Shown here: positions 8,300 to 16,535 of the stretch, in pieces
How the letters are laid out: each line of letters opens with the position of its first letter
How positions within the stretch are numbered: the stretch's first letter is position 1
Assembly: GCA_016783945.1 (NCBI GenBank)
Contig: JADHVP010000011.1
Span: 1-46,850 of the forward strand
DNA length: 46,850 bases
Direction: 5' to 3'
Source of the DNA: Ignavibacteria bacterium
GTDB taxonomy: Bacteria; Bacteroidota; Ignavibacteria; Tepidaquicellales; Tepidaquicellaceae
Notes under the pieces: generated by a model
Seen by the model: the letters and a program-made list of their open reading frames with translations, nothing else
What the model was told of the DNA's origin: nothing
The model's database searches: none
Program-made: the position numbers and the translations under genes

Positions 8300-8324
8300 A
8301 TGATAGTATACAGGCTATCATTTT
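8300..8324 (+). terminator. Terminator-like hairpin after the BtuF-like gene
   Basis: ATGATAG at 8300-8306 pairs with CTATCAT at 8315-8321, followed by TTTT. It is short and AT-rich but well placed to end transcription before the sigma-54-like promoter. Confidence 0.4.
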
Positions 8325-8420
8325 ATCATAAATATTATTCTCTTTCTCTCAGCCGAAGCATATCATAGTTTTAAACCTCTATAAATCACTTACATAAAAA
8401 AATACCAAAATAAAACAACT

Positions 8421-8437
8421 TTGGCCTGGTATTTGCA
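8421..8437 (+). promoter_or_regulatory. Sigma-54 (RpoN)-type promoter
   Basis: TTGGCCTGGTATTTGCA has the -24 GG and -12 GC elements separated by exactly ten bases, as required for RpoN promoters, and matches TGGC...TTGCA. It would place the transcript start near 8448, on top of the GTG at 8450, so the ATG at 8510 is the more likely translation start. An enhancer-binding activator would be needed; none is in the window. Confidence 0.65.
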
Positions 8438-8509
8438 CTTTAACTTAGTGTGAAAAAATCTAATCAAAAATATCACAATAATTCATCAGAAATTAAACAA
8501 TCGATAATG

Positions 8510-10111
8510 TATACCAAAAATAATTTGAGAAATAGCAGAAATTTAATAGTCATGGTGTTAATCATGGTAATTTTGTCAGGATTTGGTTTTAATAAGCTTT
8601 TTTCTCAAACAAACGATGACGAACTGGATTTAGCATATTCATATCTTAATTCAGGTCAAACAGAATTAGCTACTGTAATTTTCGAGCGTCATATAGTTAA
8701 TAATCCTGAAGATACTAAGATATATTTACAGCTTGCATATATTCATTATATAAATAAAAACTATGATAAAGCTTATGAGTATTTTGATTATGTAAAAAAC
8801 AATTCATCAGATATTTCTGAAGTTGACAGAGCAAAACTTGAATTAGAAAACATAAAAAGTTTAAATGAAACTGATGAATTAAATAAAGCTTATGAATATT
8901 TAAACAATAAAGATTATGATAAGGCTATAACTTTGTTTGAAGAATACCTTGTAAAAAATCCAAATGATACCAAAGTCCATTTACAGTTAGGATATATCTA
9001 TTTTACCAAAAAAGATTATACAAAATCTTTAGATTATTTCAAGTATGTAGCTGAAAATTCGAGTAATGAATCAGAAGTTGCAAGTGCTAAAAAAGAAATT
9101 TCGAACATAAATAAAAATCTTGGAGTTACAGAGCAGATTGAAGGTACGATGACAGATGAAGATTTGAATCAAGCTTATTCTTTATTGAATAATGGTAAAT
9201 TAACAGAAGCAGCAAAGATTTTTAGACAGTATGCAAAAGAAAATCCGAAAGAAACCCAGATACATTTACAGCTTGCATATATTTATGATAAACAAAAAAA
9301 GTATAAATCTTCTTTGAAATATTTCGAATACGTTGAAAGAACATCAACAGATTACGATGAAATTGATGAATCAAGGAAAGCCATTTATATTTTAAATCAG
9401 ATGATACCATATCTTTCTACAACATCCTTTGATGTCTATTTCCACAATTTTTACGATACGCATCAGGAAAATTATATTTCAAACATAGTCGGTCATCTTA
9501 ATTTTAGAGTTGCAAGAGGTCTTTATACAGGACTTTATACCGATATTTATCTCGACAGCCGTTCAAAACCAGACAATATTTATAACGATAGGTTTGTCGA
9601 AGTTGGAGGATTCTGGAAATATTTACCTATCGACAATATTGTTTTTGAAATAAGAGCGGGCTATGTCAGGGAAATTGATTTTAAAAAGAACAGTTTCAAT
9701 TTTAAACCAATGCTATCTGGAGGATATAGATTTGGAAGTCCGGCTTTTTACGCAGGTAGAAAAACATCCAAGAGAGAATATGTTTTCATGGATCTTTATG
9801 GTACCGGACTTTACGATTACAAATTCAGAAACTTCTTCGGTCAGGTTTATTTGAAAGAAACATTGAGATACTTAACCGGGGGATATTCAAACATAGAGTT
9901 TTACTTAGGTCAGTTTGCACAGGGTGACAGCAAACAATTAAACTATAATAACTACGGGGAAATTATTGCTGGGGTGAGTTTCAAACCGAATCTAATGAAC
10001 TTCCCATCAATATTCGTAGAAGCAACAAATAAATTTTATTTCCTCGAAGATAGAGAGGATACTTTTCAAATTAAAGCAGGTTTTCAATTAATTTTTAATA
10101 CATCATTATGA
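8510..10111 (+). CDS. NfrA/YaiO-like outer-membrane protein: TPR repeats plus beta-barrel
   Basis: The frame is open from a GTG at 8450, but the promoter position favours the ATG at 8510, giving 533 residues. The N-terminus is a signal/anchor segment (NLIVMVLIMVILSGFGF), followed by three ~90-residue repeats, each with a pair of TPR helices (YLQLAYIHYINKNYDKAYEYF, HLQLGYIYFTKKDYTKSLDYF and HLQLAYIYDKQKKYKSSLKYF cores). From about residue 300 to the end is a beta-barrel ending FQLIFNTSL. This matches NfrA/YaiO-type exopolysaccharide export proteins. The stop overlaps the next start (ATGA), pairing it with an NfrB-like glycosyltransferase, as in the E. coli nfrAB locus. The role in moving a glycan across the outer membrane is inferred. 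Confidence 0.75.
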   Translation, partial: YTKNNLRNSRNLIVMVLIMVILSGFGFNKLFSQTNDDELDLAYSYLNSGQTELATVIFERHIVNNPEDTKIYLQLAYIHYINKNYDKAYEYFDYVKNNSSDISEVDRAKLELENIKSLNETDELNKAYEYLNNKDYDKAITLFEEYLVKNPNDTKVHLQLGYIYFTKKDYTKSLDYFKYVAENSSNESEVASAKKEISNINKNLGVTEQIEGTMTDEDLNQAYSLLNNGKLTEAAKIFRQYAKENPKETQIHLQLAYIYDKQKKYKSSLKYFEYVERTSTDYDEIDESRKAIYILNQMIPYLSTTSFDVYFHNFYDTHQENYISNIVGHLNFRVARGLYTGLYTDIYLDSRSKPDNIYNDRFVEVGGFWKYLPIDNIVFEIRAGYVREIDFKKNSFNFKPMLSGGYRFGSPAFYAGRKTSKREYVFMDLYGTGLYDYKFRNFFGQVYLKETLRYLTGGYSNIEFYLGQFAQGDSKQLNYNNYGEIIAGVSFKPNLMNFPSIFVEATNKFYFLEDREDTFQIKAGFQLIFNTSL

Positions 10112-11055
10112 TATTCGATATATTTCACATCTTATTATGGGTAACAGCCATAATGCTTGTCGTAAGCGGTCTTGACGATTTTTATTTAGATCTAATTTAC
10201 TGGTTACGCAGGAGTAAGTACAAAAAAGGACTTCCTAATTTTTCTGAAATGAAAAAGAAGCCAGAAAGACCAATTGCAATTATGATAGGTGCCTGGCAGG
10301 AGCATAGGGTCATCGGCAGAACGTTAAGGAATGCATTAAGCAACATTGAGTATGCAAACTACAAAATTTTTATTGCCGTATATCCTAATGACCTTAAAAC
10401 TGTTAAAGTTGTAAGGGATTATGCGAGAAAAGATAAGAGAGTTATTTTATGTCTTAATCCGCAGGATGGTCCTACAACAAAAGCAGATAATTTAAACAAT
10501 ATGTATTCTTGTGTTAATGAATATGAAAAATCAAACGGTAACTTTGATGTCTTATTGATACACGATTCAGAAGATTTCATTCATCCATATTCTTTGAAAC
10601 TGTACAATTATATGATAATGTACAAAGGTCATTATGCTATTCAGATTCCGGTGATTCCAATAAAGAACAAAGCTGGAAAATTCTTCCACAGAACTTATTG
10701 CGATGCATTTGCCGAATTGCATACAAAAGATATGATCGTAAGACAATCAGTAGCTTCTTTCATACCATTTGCCGGTACAGGTATGGCATTTAATCGCAAG
10801 GCTTTCTATTATCTTGAATCACAGAGTAAAGAAATTCAGCCTGGTGAAACAACCTTCGTTGCACCAAAGCCTGAAGTAAAACCCAAAAAGGAAGTTGTAC
10901 ACGAAGAAGAGAATATTTATACCAGGAAACAAACGTTTGATGATTTACTTGAAAGTAAAGAAGAACATGTTGAAACAAAGAAAACTGTAAAAAGAACGAA
11001 AGAAGTTGTAAAAGAGATGATCGAAGATAAAGTTGAAGAAGAAATTCTTAGTTAA
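10108..11055 (+). CDS. NfrB-like glycosyltransferase, N-terminal catalytic half with charged tail
   Basis: The 315-residue protein has a membrane helix (1-22), then a GT-A fold of glycosyltransferase family 2: IMIGAWQEHRVIGRTL (58-73), PTTKADNLN (122-130), the metal-binding region IHDSEDFIHP (151-160) and FAGTGMAFNRKAFYYLE (221-237). In NfrB-type enzymes this is followed within a short linker by a TED motif and QxxRW; here they are missing. From residue ~239 the sequence turns into a Glu/Lys/Val-rich tail (PEVKPKKEVVHEEE..., VKEMIEDKVEEEILS) and stops. The missing half is at the end of the next gene, in the same frame. It probably acts at the inner membrane on a nucleotide-sugar, but only if it pairs with that half. 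Confidence 0.8.
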   Translation: MIFDIFHILLWVTAIMLVVSGLDDFYLDLIYWLRRSKYKKGLPNFSEMKKKPERPIAIMIGAWQEHRVIGRTLRNALSNIEYANYKIFIAVYPNDLKTVKVVRDYARKDKRVILCLNPQDGPTTKADNLNNMYSCVNEYEKSNGNFDVLLIHDSEDFIHPYSLKLYNYMIMYKGHYAIQIPVIPIKNKAGKFFHRTYCDAFAELHTKDMIVRQSVASFIPFAGTGMAFNRKAFYYLESQSKEIQPGETTFVAPKPEVKPKKEVVHEEENIYTRKQTFDDLLESKEEHVETKKTVKRTKEVVKEMIEDKVEEEILS

Positions 11056-11115
11056 ATAAGATGAAAATAAATTTTAATATTTTTTACATAAAGATTTTTA
11101 ATTAACAATAATAAA

Positions 11116-13890
11116 ATGACTAACACAAAAATTTCAAATCCCTCAATCACAGATACTCTTATTGAAATCATAAGGAAACAAGCTAAGGGTAATAACACTA
11201 CTGTTCTTGATAAGATCGATGATACAATAAATTGGGATGATATAGTTTACCCAATTAAAGAAAGAATAGAAGATTCTTTAATAGGAACGAGTAAGGATTA
11301 TGATCTCGAAACAATAGTTAAGTGTTTCGTCCTTCAAACAATATATGAATTGACGAACAAAGAATTGGCTGTCGAGATTACGGATAGAAAGAGCTTCCAA
11401 AAATTCCTTAACATGAAATACGGAGATACAATTCCTAAAGAAGATACACTATCTTTCTTCAAAGAATTATTAATTGAAGAGGATCTTTATGATGACATGT
11501 ACAATTCTTTTTATGAACAGTTGTTAGATTCGAATTTTCATTTATTGAAAAACGCAGAAAGAAAAGGTGTTACTAAATATCAAAGTGCTGATAAGAGAAG
11601 TGAGGAAAAATATACACAGTCATATTATGATTCCGGAATGGGGAAAGAAATTGAAAAAGATGAAGATATTCGCTATAAGCTGGGAGTACAGCATAGAGTG
11701 GATGATACAGATAAATTAATTGATGAAATCGAGTCTATAAATCTTGAAGATTCTTCTGGTGATGATAATGGCAATAATTTTGTTGATAAAAAAATCAATG
11801 AGATTGAAGAAAGAATAAAAATGCTATACGACAAAAAGACACAAAATGCTGGAATTTCTTCAGAAGATGATTCAGACGAAGTATCCGTTGGTGAAAAATT
11901 AAAGCAGGTTGATGATGAGATAAAAATGATAAATCATGATCCAGATGAAATATATGAAAGAACAGATAAGATCTATGATAAACTTCTTCAGATTGATGAA
12001 AAAATTGGAGAATTATATGATCTTCCAAAAGAGGATACAGAGCAAAAAGTTACGGAAGAAGAGACCGATAAAACTGAACAGTTAGATAAATCTGAAAAGT
12101 TATTAAATAAATTAACTGAAATTGATAATAGACTTGAGCAGCTTCATGATGAACCGGTACAAACGTCTGACGAAACACTCGAGTTAGAAGAAAAAGATGT
12201 TGAAAAAGAATCTGATACAAACGAGCTTTATGAAAAATTAACACAAATTGACCAGAGATTAAAAGAATTATATGAAAAGCCTTTAGAGGCTGAGGAGAAA
12301 ATCGAGACTGAAGAAAAAGTAATTGATGAATTGCCTGAAGAAGTTGTTAGTTCACAAGCTTCGGAAGTAGATGTAAAAGATGAAATTGAAAAGATTGATG
12401 AGATTATTGAGGAAGTAGATACAGAAAAAGCTGATGAAAGTGATAAAGGTGAGGTATATAAAAAGTTATTTGAATCATTCTATAGTCAGTTAGTTGATGC
12501 AAACATAGTTAAAGAAACTGAGAAAGATGTTGATGAACCAGAATTGAAAGATATTGATATAAGACCGGTTTACTCCAAGAGCGAATCAATAAGTCCTGAA
12601 GATAAAGAGGTTGAACAAGAAATTGAAGATGTAGTAAAAGAGGAAGAAACTGTTTTAGATGAAACCGAAAAAGTTTTAGAAAGCCAGGAATTCAAGAAAA
12701 GAAGTGAAGAGATTGATGAGAAAGTAAAAGAGATCGAAGATCATTATAAATTACTGTATGACAAAGAGGATTTAGAAGCAAAGATCGAAGAAGAATTAAA
12801 AGAAGAAAAGATAGAAGCCCCTGTTATCGAAGAAGAAGTTAAGGAAGAAAAGATTATAACTCCGGTAATTTTAGAGAAAATTGAAGAGAAAGTTGAAGAG
12901 GAATTACTCGAAGCGACGTTTAAGGAAGAAGAAGTTAAAGTTGAGCTTCCGGAAGAAATCAAAGAAGAAGCTCATATAGAAACTACAGAAGAAAGACTTA
13001 AGAAAATTGATGAAGAAATAAAAATGATTTATGATTCGAGTGTAAAAAAAGAAGTTGTTGAAGAAGAGCCGGTACTTAAGATGGTTAAGGAAGAGGAACC
13101 CGAACTAATGGAAACAGTTACGGAAGAAATTACAGAAGAAGTGGTTGAAGAGACAAAGACAATCGAAGTTGAGAAACCCGGTACTTTATTCATGCAGCCT
13201 TCGGCAATTGAAACCGAACCAGAAGTTAAAAAAACCAGAGATAATGAAATCGATCTTAAGAAAAAGAGAAAAGTACAGATTTTTAACGATTCAAATCTTA
13301 CAGAAGATTATGAACTCGGATTAAGGTTTTATAAATTAGGTTTCAAGACAGCTTTTGTAAACATGACTACTGATGCAAAAGATGGAACGATTTCCAGGAT
13401 TGCAACAGCGGAATATTTCCCGAATACATTCTGGGGAGCTGTAAAACAGAGATCAAGATGGATTGCCGGAATAGCGTTCCAGAATTGGAAGATTCATAAA
13501 TGGAAAGGTTCATTAAAGACAAAATATTTCTTGTTTCGTGATAGAAAATCTATAATCAGTGCTTTAGGAATATTGTTATCAAATATAGTTTTTGCTTATT
13601 TTGTAATTTATCTTCTAAGCATAACATTTAATTTCCAATTTTCCTTATCTGTTGTCGATAAGAGTTCTGTGTTATGGTATCTGATGCTTGCAACATTCTT
13701 CTTCATGGTTAGCAGATTAATTCATCGTTTTGCTTTCACTTACAATTGGTATGGATTCAAATACGCAATGTTTAGTATTGTAAGGCTGCCATTCGATAAC
13801 ATAATTAATATATTCGCTACAGCAAGGGCATTCAAAGTGTATAATACAAATAAAACGAAAGTGGTTTGGGATTCGACAGACCACTATTAA
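11116..13890 (+). CDS. Fusion: IS5-transposase N-domain + acidic repeats + C-terminal half of NfrB-like glycosyltransferase
   Basis: The 924-residue protein has three parts. (1) Residues ~37-145 resemble the DUF772 N-terminal domain of IS5-family transposases (DLETIVKCFVLQTIYELTNK, SFQKFLNMKYGDTIPKEDTL, LYDDMYNSFYEQLLDSNF); the DDE catalytic part is absent. (2) Residues ~150-715 are acidic and coiled-coil-like, with seven copies of a KLxxIDxRIKxLYDxP-type motif (about 227, 261, 289, 332, 374, 533, 627) and a second echo of the transposase segment (VYKKLFESFYSQLVDANI, 448-465). (3) Residues 721-924 are the back half of an NfrB-like glycosyltransferase: NLTEDYELGLRF, YFPNTFWGAVKQRSRW (QxxRW at 778-782) and hydrophobic segments near 813-838 and 850-868. 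The reading frame is intact throughout, which argues against simple decay. Confidence 0.75.
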   Translation: MTNTKISNPSITDTLIEIIRKQAKGNNTTVLDKIDDTINWDDIVYPIKERIEDSLIGTSKDYDLETIVKCFVLQTIYELTNKELAVEITDRKSFQKFLNMKYGDTIPKEDTLSFFKELLIEEDLYDDMYNSFYEQLLDSNFHLLKNAERKGVTKYQSADKRSEEKYTQSYYDSGMGKEIEKDEDIRYKLGVQHRVDDTDKLIDEIESINLEDSSGDDNGNNFVDKKINEIEERIKMLYDKKTQNAGISSEDDSDEVSVGEKLKQVDDEIKMINHDPDEIYERTDKIYDKLLQIDEKIGELYDLPKEDTEQKVTEEETDKTEQLDKSEKLLNKLTEIDNRLEQLHDEPVQTSDETLELEEKDVEKESDTNELYEKLTQIDQRLKELYEKPLEAEEKIETEEKVIDELPEEVVSSQASEVDVKDEIEKIDEIIEEVDTEKADESDKGEVYKKLFESFYSQLVDANIVKETEKDVDEPELKDIDIRPVYSKSESISPEDKEVEQEIEDVVKEEETVLDETEKVLESQEFKKRSEEIDEKVKEIEDHYKLLYDKEDLEAKIEEELKEEKIEAPVIEEEVKEEKIITPVILEKIEEKVEEELLEATFKEEEVKVELPEEIKEEAHIETTEERLKKIDEEIKMIYDSSVKKEVVEEEPVLKMVKEEEPELMETVTEEITEEVVEETKTIEVEKPGTLFMQPSAIETEPEVKKTRDNEIDLKKKRKVQIFNDSNLTEDYELGLRFYKLGFKTAFVNMTTDAKDGTISRIATAEYFPNTFWGAVKQRSRWIAGIAFQNWKIHKWKGSLKTKYFLFRDRKSIISALGILLSNIVFAYFVIYLLSITFNFQFSLSVVDKSSVLWYLMLATFFFMVSRLIHRFAFTYNWYGFKYAMFSIVRLPFDNIINIFATARAFKVYNTNKTKVVWDSTDHY

Positions 13891-13914
13891 AAAATATAAA
13901 TAATGATGTATCCT

Positions 13915-13945
13915 TAAGTTTGCAGACGATATGTCTGCAAACTTA
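13915..13945. other. Perfect 13-bp inverted repeat between the glycosyltransferase and hydrolase genes
   Basis: TAAGTTTGCAGAC (13915-13927), loop GATAT, GTCTGCAAACTTA (13933-13945). No T-tract follows, so this may be an RNA processing or attenuation hairpin, or an operator, rather than a strong terminator. Confidence 0.55.
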
Positions 13946-14003
13946 TCCCATTTTAAAAGAAAATTTTAGAGAAAAAAAATTAATTAAATTAAACTTACCC
14001 ACA

Positions 14004-16010
14004 ATGTTAAATCACTTCAAGTTTTTAAAAAGCTCTGCGATAATTGTATCGCAAATCTTGATACTTGTACTTCTTTTATCTTCGGTCGATGTGTTTGCAC
14101 AAAACAGACCAAAAGGACCGATAGATAGATATCAGTATAAGTTATTACCATCAATTATCCCACAATCGGACGATCCTTATATTGTTATTAAAGAGGATTT
14201 TTTATTAACTCTTAGGGATGGTATCAAAATGGATTGTTCAAAATTTTATCCAAACGTTCCCAATATATATCTGCCAGATGGATATCCGGTTGTAATAATG
14301 GTTCATGGATATGGTGACAGAAAAGAAACCTTAGAGCATTTTGCATTTGCTCAAGCTCAATATAATTATGTAGTTTATACATATAGTGTTAGAGGGCAGG
14401 GTACTTCAGAAGGTTTATCGAATCTAATCAGTATGATAGAAGCTGAGGATTTAATGGAATTAGTTGAATATGTAAAAGCGGATGTAGTAGGTTTGGATCC
14501 GACCAAGATCGCCATTATGGGTGGTTCACAGGGTGGAACTTTACCATACATGGCTGCCTGCAATGGAATGCAGGTCAATTCCATGATTTCAGCATTATCA
14601 TCTCCTAAGTTTGCAAGCAGCTGGATGGAAAACGGCTGTGTTAAAATGACTCTTCTTTGGTCAATAGAATATCCTCTGGATTCCGTCAGGTATACACCTA
14701 CTGTTGATAGAATGTCTGATTGGATTTACGCATCAGGAGTAAAATCTGATAAATGGGACAGCCTGGCGTATTATATGCCACTTGGCAGAGATTTTATGGA
14801 TAAAGTCGGGAATTGTCAAGTTCCGATATTGACTGAAAATTCATGGCAGGATTTCTTCTTCAATGCGAAGAATACCATCGAAACATTTCCTTTAGTTCAA
14901 TATCCAAACAGAGTTTATCTTGGTGCTGTTATGGGTCACGGCGGCGACACTTCTAATGCTGAGAACCAATGGCACATGAATTTCTTTAACGAATGGTTTT
15001 ACTATTATATTTGGGGAGTGGACAATAATTTGCCAAACAGACCGAAATATCATTATGCTCTTACAAAATATCCAAAGAATATAGTTAATATGTGGTCTTT
15101 TACTCATGACAGCTCTACTGTCTGGCCACCCGCAGGTGTTTCTGATGTCAAGTTTTATTTTAATCGAAATAAGTTAAAGTTAACTCCTTTAAAAAATAGT
15201 TCCGCATTTAAAAGATTAAGAAACAGAGTCCGTAGGAATTATTCTTTACAATCTGCTGTGTACGAAGAGTTTACAGGGAATACCTTCAACAGATATTTCA
15301 AAAAACGTCAATTGATATTTGAAACAGCACCAATAACAAATGAAGTCCAGGTTATTGGAACGCCAAAAGTACACCTTAAGTATTCAGCAACTGCTGATAT
15401 ATGTCAGTTCAACTTTCAATTGTATGAAGTGAAAGCAGACAATACTGTGAACTTCATTAACAGGATTAATTATACTGACAGGAATTATCAACCATCGAGC
15501 ATTCGAACTATTGTCATCGAAGGTTTAGCATTTGCTCATCAATTCACGGCAGGAAGTAAACTAAGAGTTGTTGTTACTAATTTAGATACAACACCAGACG
15601 ATTTTGATTTCTTAGCAACGAATCCTCATGTACTGCCGGTTATGACAAATAGCATTAATAAAATTTACCTGAGAGATACGTACATTGAATTGCCGTTAAG
15701 AGGATTTACATCTGATAATCAAATTGTAAAGAATGAGACCGAATCACCAGTTCTTCATCAGAATTATCCAAACCCGTTTAACCCGGTTACAAATATCAAA
15801 TTCGAATTACCCGTAAATTATAATGGCTTGGTAACTTTTAAGATTTTTGATATAACCGGAAGGGAAGTCGCGAAATTAATAAATCAGGATATGACGTCCG
15901 GCTCGCATAGTGTTACATGGGATGCAAGCAGTTTCGCAACCGGTGTTTATTTTTATAAATTATCAGCAGGAGAATTCTCCGAAGTAAAAAGAATGATATT
16001 CATAAAATAG
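14004..16010 (+). CDS. S15/CocE-NonD family hydrolase (X-Pro dipeptidyl-peptidase-like) with T9SS tail
   Basis: The frame is open from a TTG at 13866, but the ATG at 14004 starts a clear signal peptide (ILILVLLLSSVDVFAQ), giving 668 residues. The alpha/beta-hydrolase part has the nucleophile elbow GGSQGG (S175), a probable acid in ENSWQDFFFN and a probable His in GAVMGHGGD. A jelly-roll domain of the X-Pro dipeptidyl-peptidase C-terminal type follows (FAHQFTAGSKLRVVVTNLDT). The end is a T9SS sorting domain (YPNPFNP, GREVAKLI, TGVYFYKL). It lies 113 bp after the split glycosyltransferase and may share its operon. It could be a peptidase or an esterase; sequence alone does not decide. Three paralogues follow within 15 kb. 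Confidence 0.85.
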   Translation: MLNHFKFLKSSAIIVSQILILVLLLSSVDVFAQNRPKGPIDRYQYKLLPSIIPQSDDPYIVIKEDFLLTLRDGIKMDCSKFYPNVPNIYLPDGYPVVIMVHGYGDRKETLEHFAFAQAQYNYVVYTYSVRGQGTSEGLSNLISMIEAEDLMELVEYVKADVVGLDPTKIAIMGGSQGGTLPYMAACNGMQVNSMISALSSPKFASSWMENGCVKMTLLWSIEYPLDSVRYTPTVDRMSDWIYASGVKSDKWDSLAYYMPLGRDFMDKVGNCQVPILTENSWQDFFFNAKNTIETFPLVQYPNRVYLGAVMGHGGDTSNAENQWHMNFFNEWFYYYIWGVDNNLPNRPKYHYALTKYPKNIVNMWSFTHDSSTVWPPAGVSDVKFYFNRNKLKLTPLKNSSAFKRLRNRVRRNYSLQSAVYEEFTGNTFNRYFKKRQLIFETAPITNEVQVIGTPKVHLKYSATADICQFNFQLYEVKADNTVNFINRINYTDRNYQPSSIRTIVIEGLAFAHQFTAGSKLRVVVTNLDTTPDDFDFLATNPHVLPVMTNSINKIYLRDTYIELPLRGFTSDNQIVKNETESPVLHQNYPNPFNPVTNIKFELPVNYNGLVTFKIFDITGREVAKLINQDMTSGSHSVTWDASSFATGVYFYKLSAGEFSEVKRMIFIK

Positions 16011-16077
16011 TGTAGATATTTTATTGCATTATCTACCTAATGTAGTATGGTTATTAGTGTTCTAAAAATTTTATTAT

Positions 16078-16247
16078 AAAAAATCCAAATAACAATTAAC
16101 AAATTACAAATAAATTACAATATCCAATTATCGAAATATGTAGGTTCAAAGGTAGACCGATACATAAAGGTTTAAAAAATAGTTTGTGATTTTAACTTTG
16201 TAATTTGGAATTTATTTGATTTTTGTAGTTTGGTATTTGATATTTTA
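16078..16247. repeat. AT-rich inverted repeat element
   Basis: The left arm 16078-16135 (AATCCAAATAACAATTAACA..., CAAATAAATTACAATATCC) is an imperfect inverted copy of the right arm 16196-16247 (TTTGTAATTTGGAATTTATT..., GTAGTTTGGTATTTGATATTTT). Related elements are at 26561-26742 and, weaker, 7232-7327. The 525-bp gap 16011-16535 holds this, a terminator at 16416-16450 and no gene I can see. Confidence 0.65.
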
Positions 16248-16415
16248 AGAATTTTTGGCATAGGGAAAAGAAAACATTAAAATAACTTTAGGAAAATTGT
16301 GATATGCTATAAAATATAATTTAATTTCTAAATTCGTGTTTTGAAAAATAGCAGGATTATCAGGTTTAGAATTAATTCAAATATATCTTTTAAAAAATTT
16401 GAATACGGAATTGTT

Positions 16416-16450
16416 AACCCTCTTTCAGTAAAATGTAAGAGGGTTTTTTT
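16416..16450 (+). terminator. Rho-independent terminator
   Basis: AACCCTCTT (16416-16424), 12-base loop, AAGAGGGTT (16437-16445), followed by TTTTT. It is a good match to an intrinsic terminator, placed 86 bp before the next gene. Confidence 0.75.
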
Positions 16451-16520
16451 ATGAAAAAATAAAGATAGTATTGTCTAAGTCTTTTTAGGAAAGATTTAAA
16501 ATTAATCAACTCTGTTGTAC

Positions 16521-16526
16521 AGGAGG
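16521..16526 (+). promoter_or_regulatory. Shine-Dalgarno site fixing the start at 16536
   Basis: AGGAGG at 16521-16526 lies 9 bases before ATG 16536. This makes the upstream in-frame TTG at 16515 an unlikely start. Confidence 0.7.
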
Positions 16527-16535
16527 TATACAGAG

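Noticed and set aside
8450-8509. GTG at 8450 as the start of the NfrA-like protein
   Set aside because: The sigma-54-like promoter would start transcription at about 8448, leaving no leader; the ATG at 8510 precedes the signal segment directly.
10822-13275. Simple IS-element insertion with a dead glycosyltransferase
   Set aside because: No transposase catalytic domain, no clear terminal inverted repeats or target duplication, and both reading frames stay open for ~3.7 kb, which is not expected of a decaying gene.
13866-14003. TTG at 13866 as the start of the first S15/CocE hydrolase
   Set aside because: It lies inside the preceding gene, adds 46 residues with no counterpart in the paralogue at 22708, and would bury the signal peptide.
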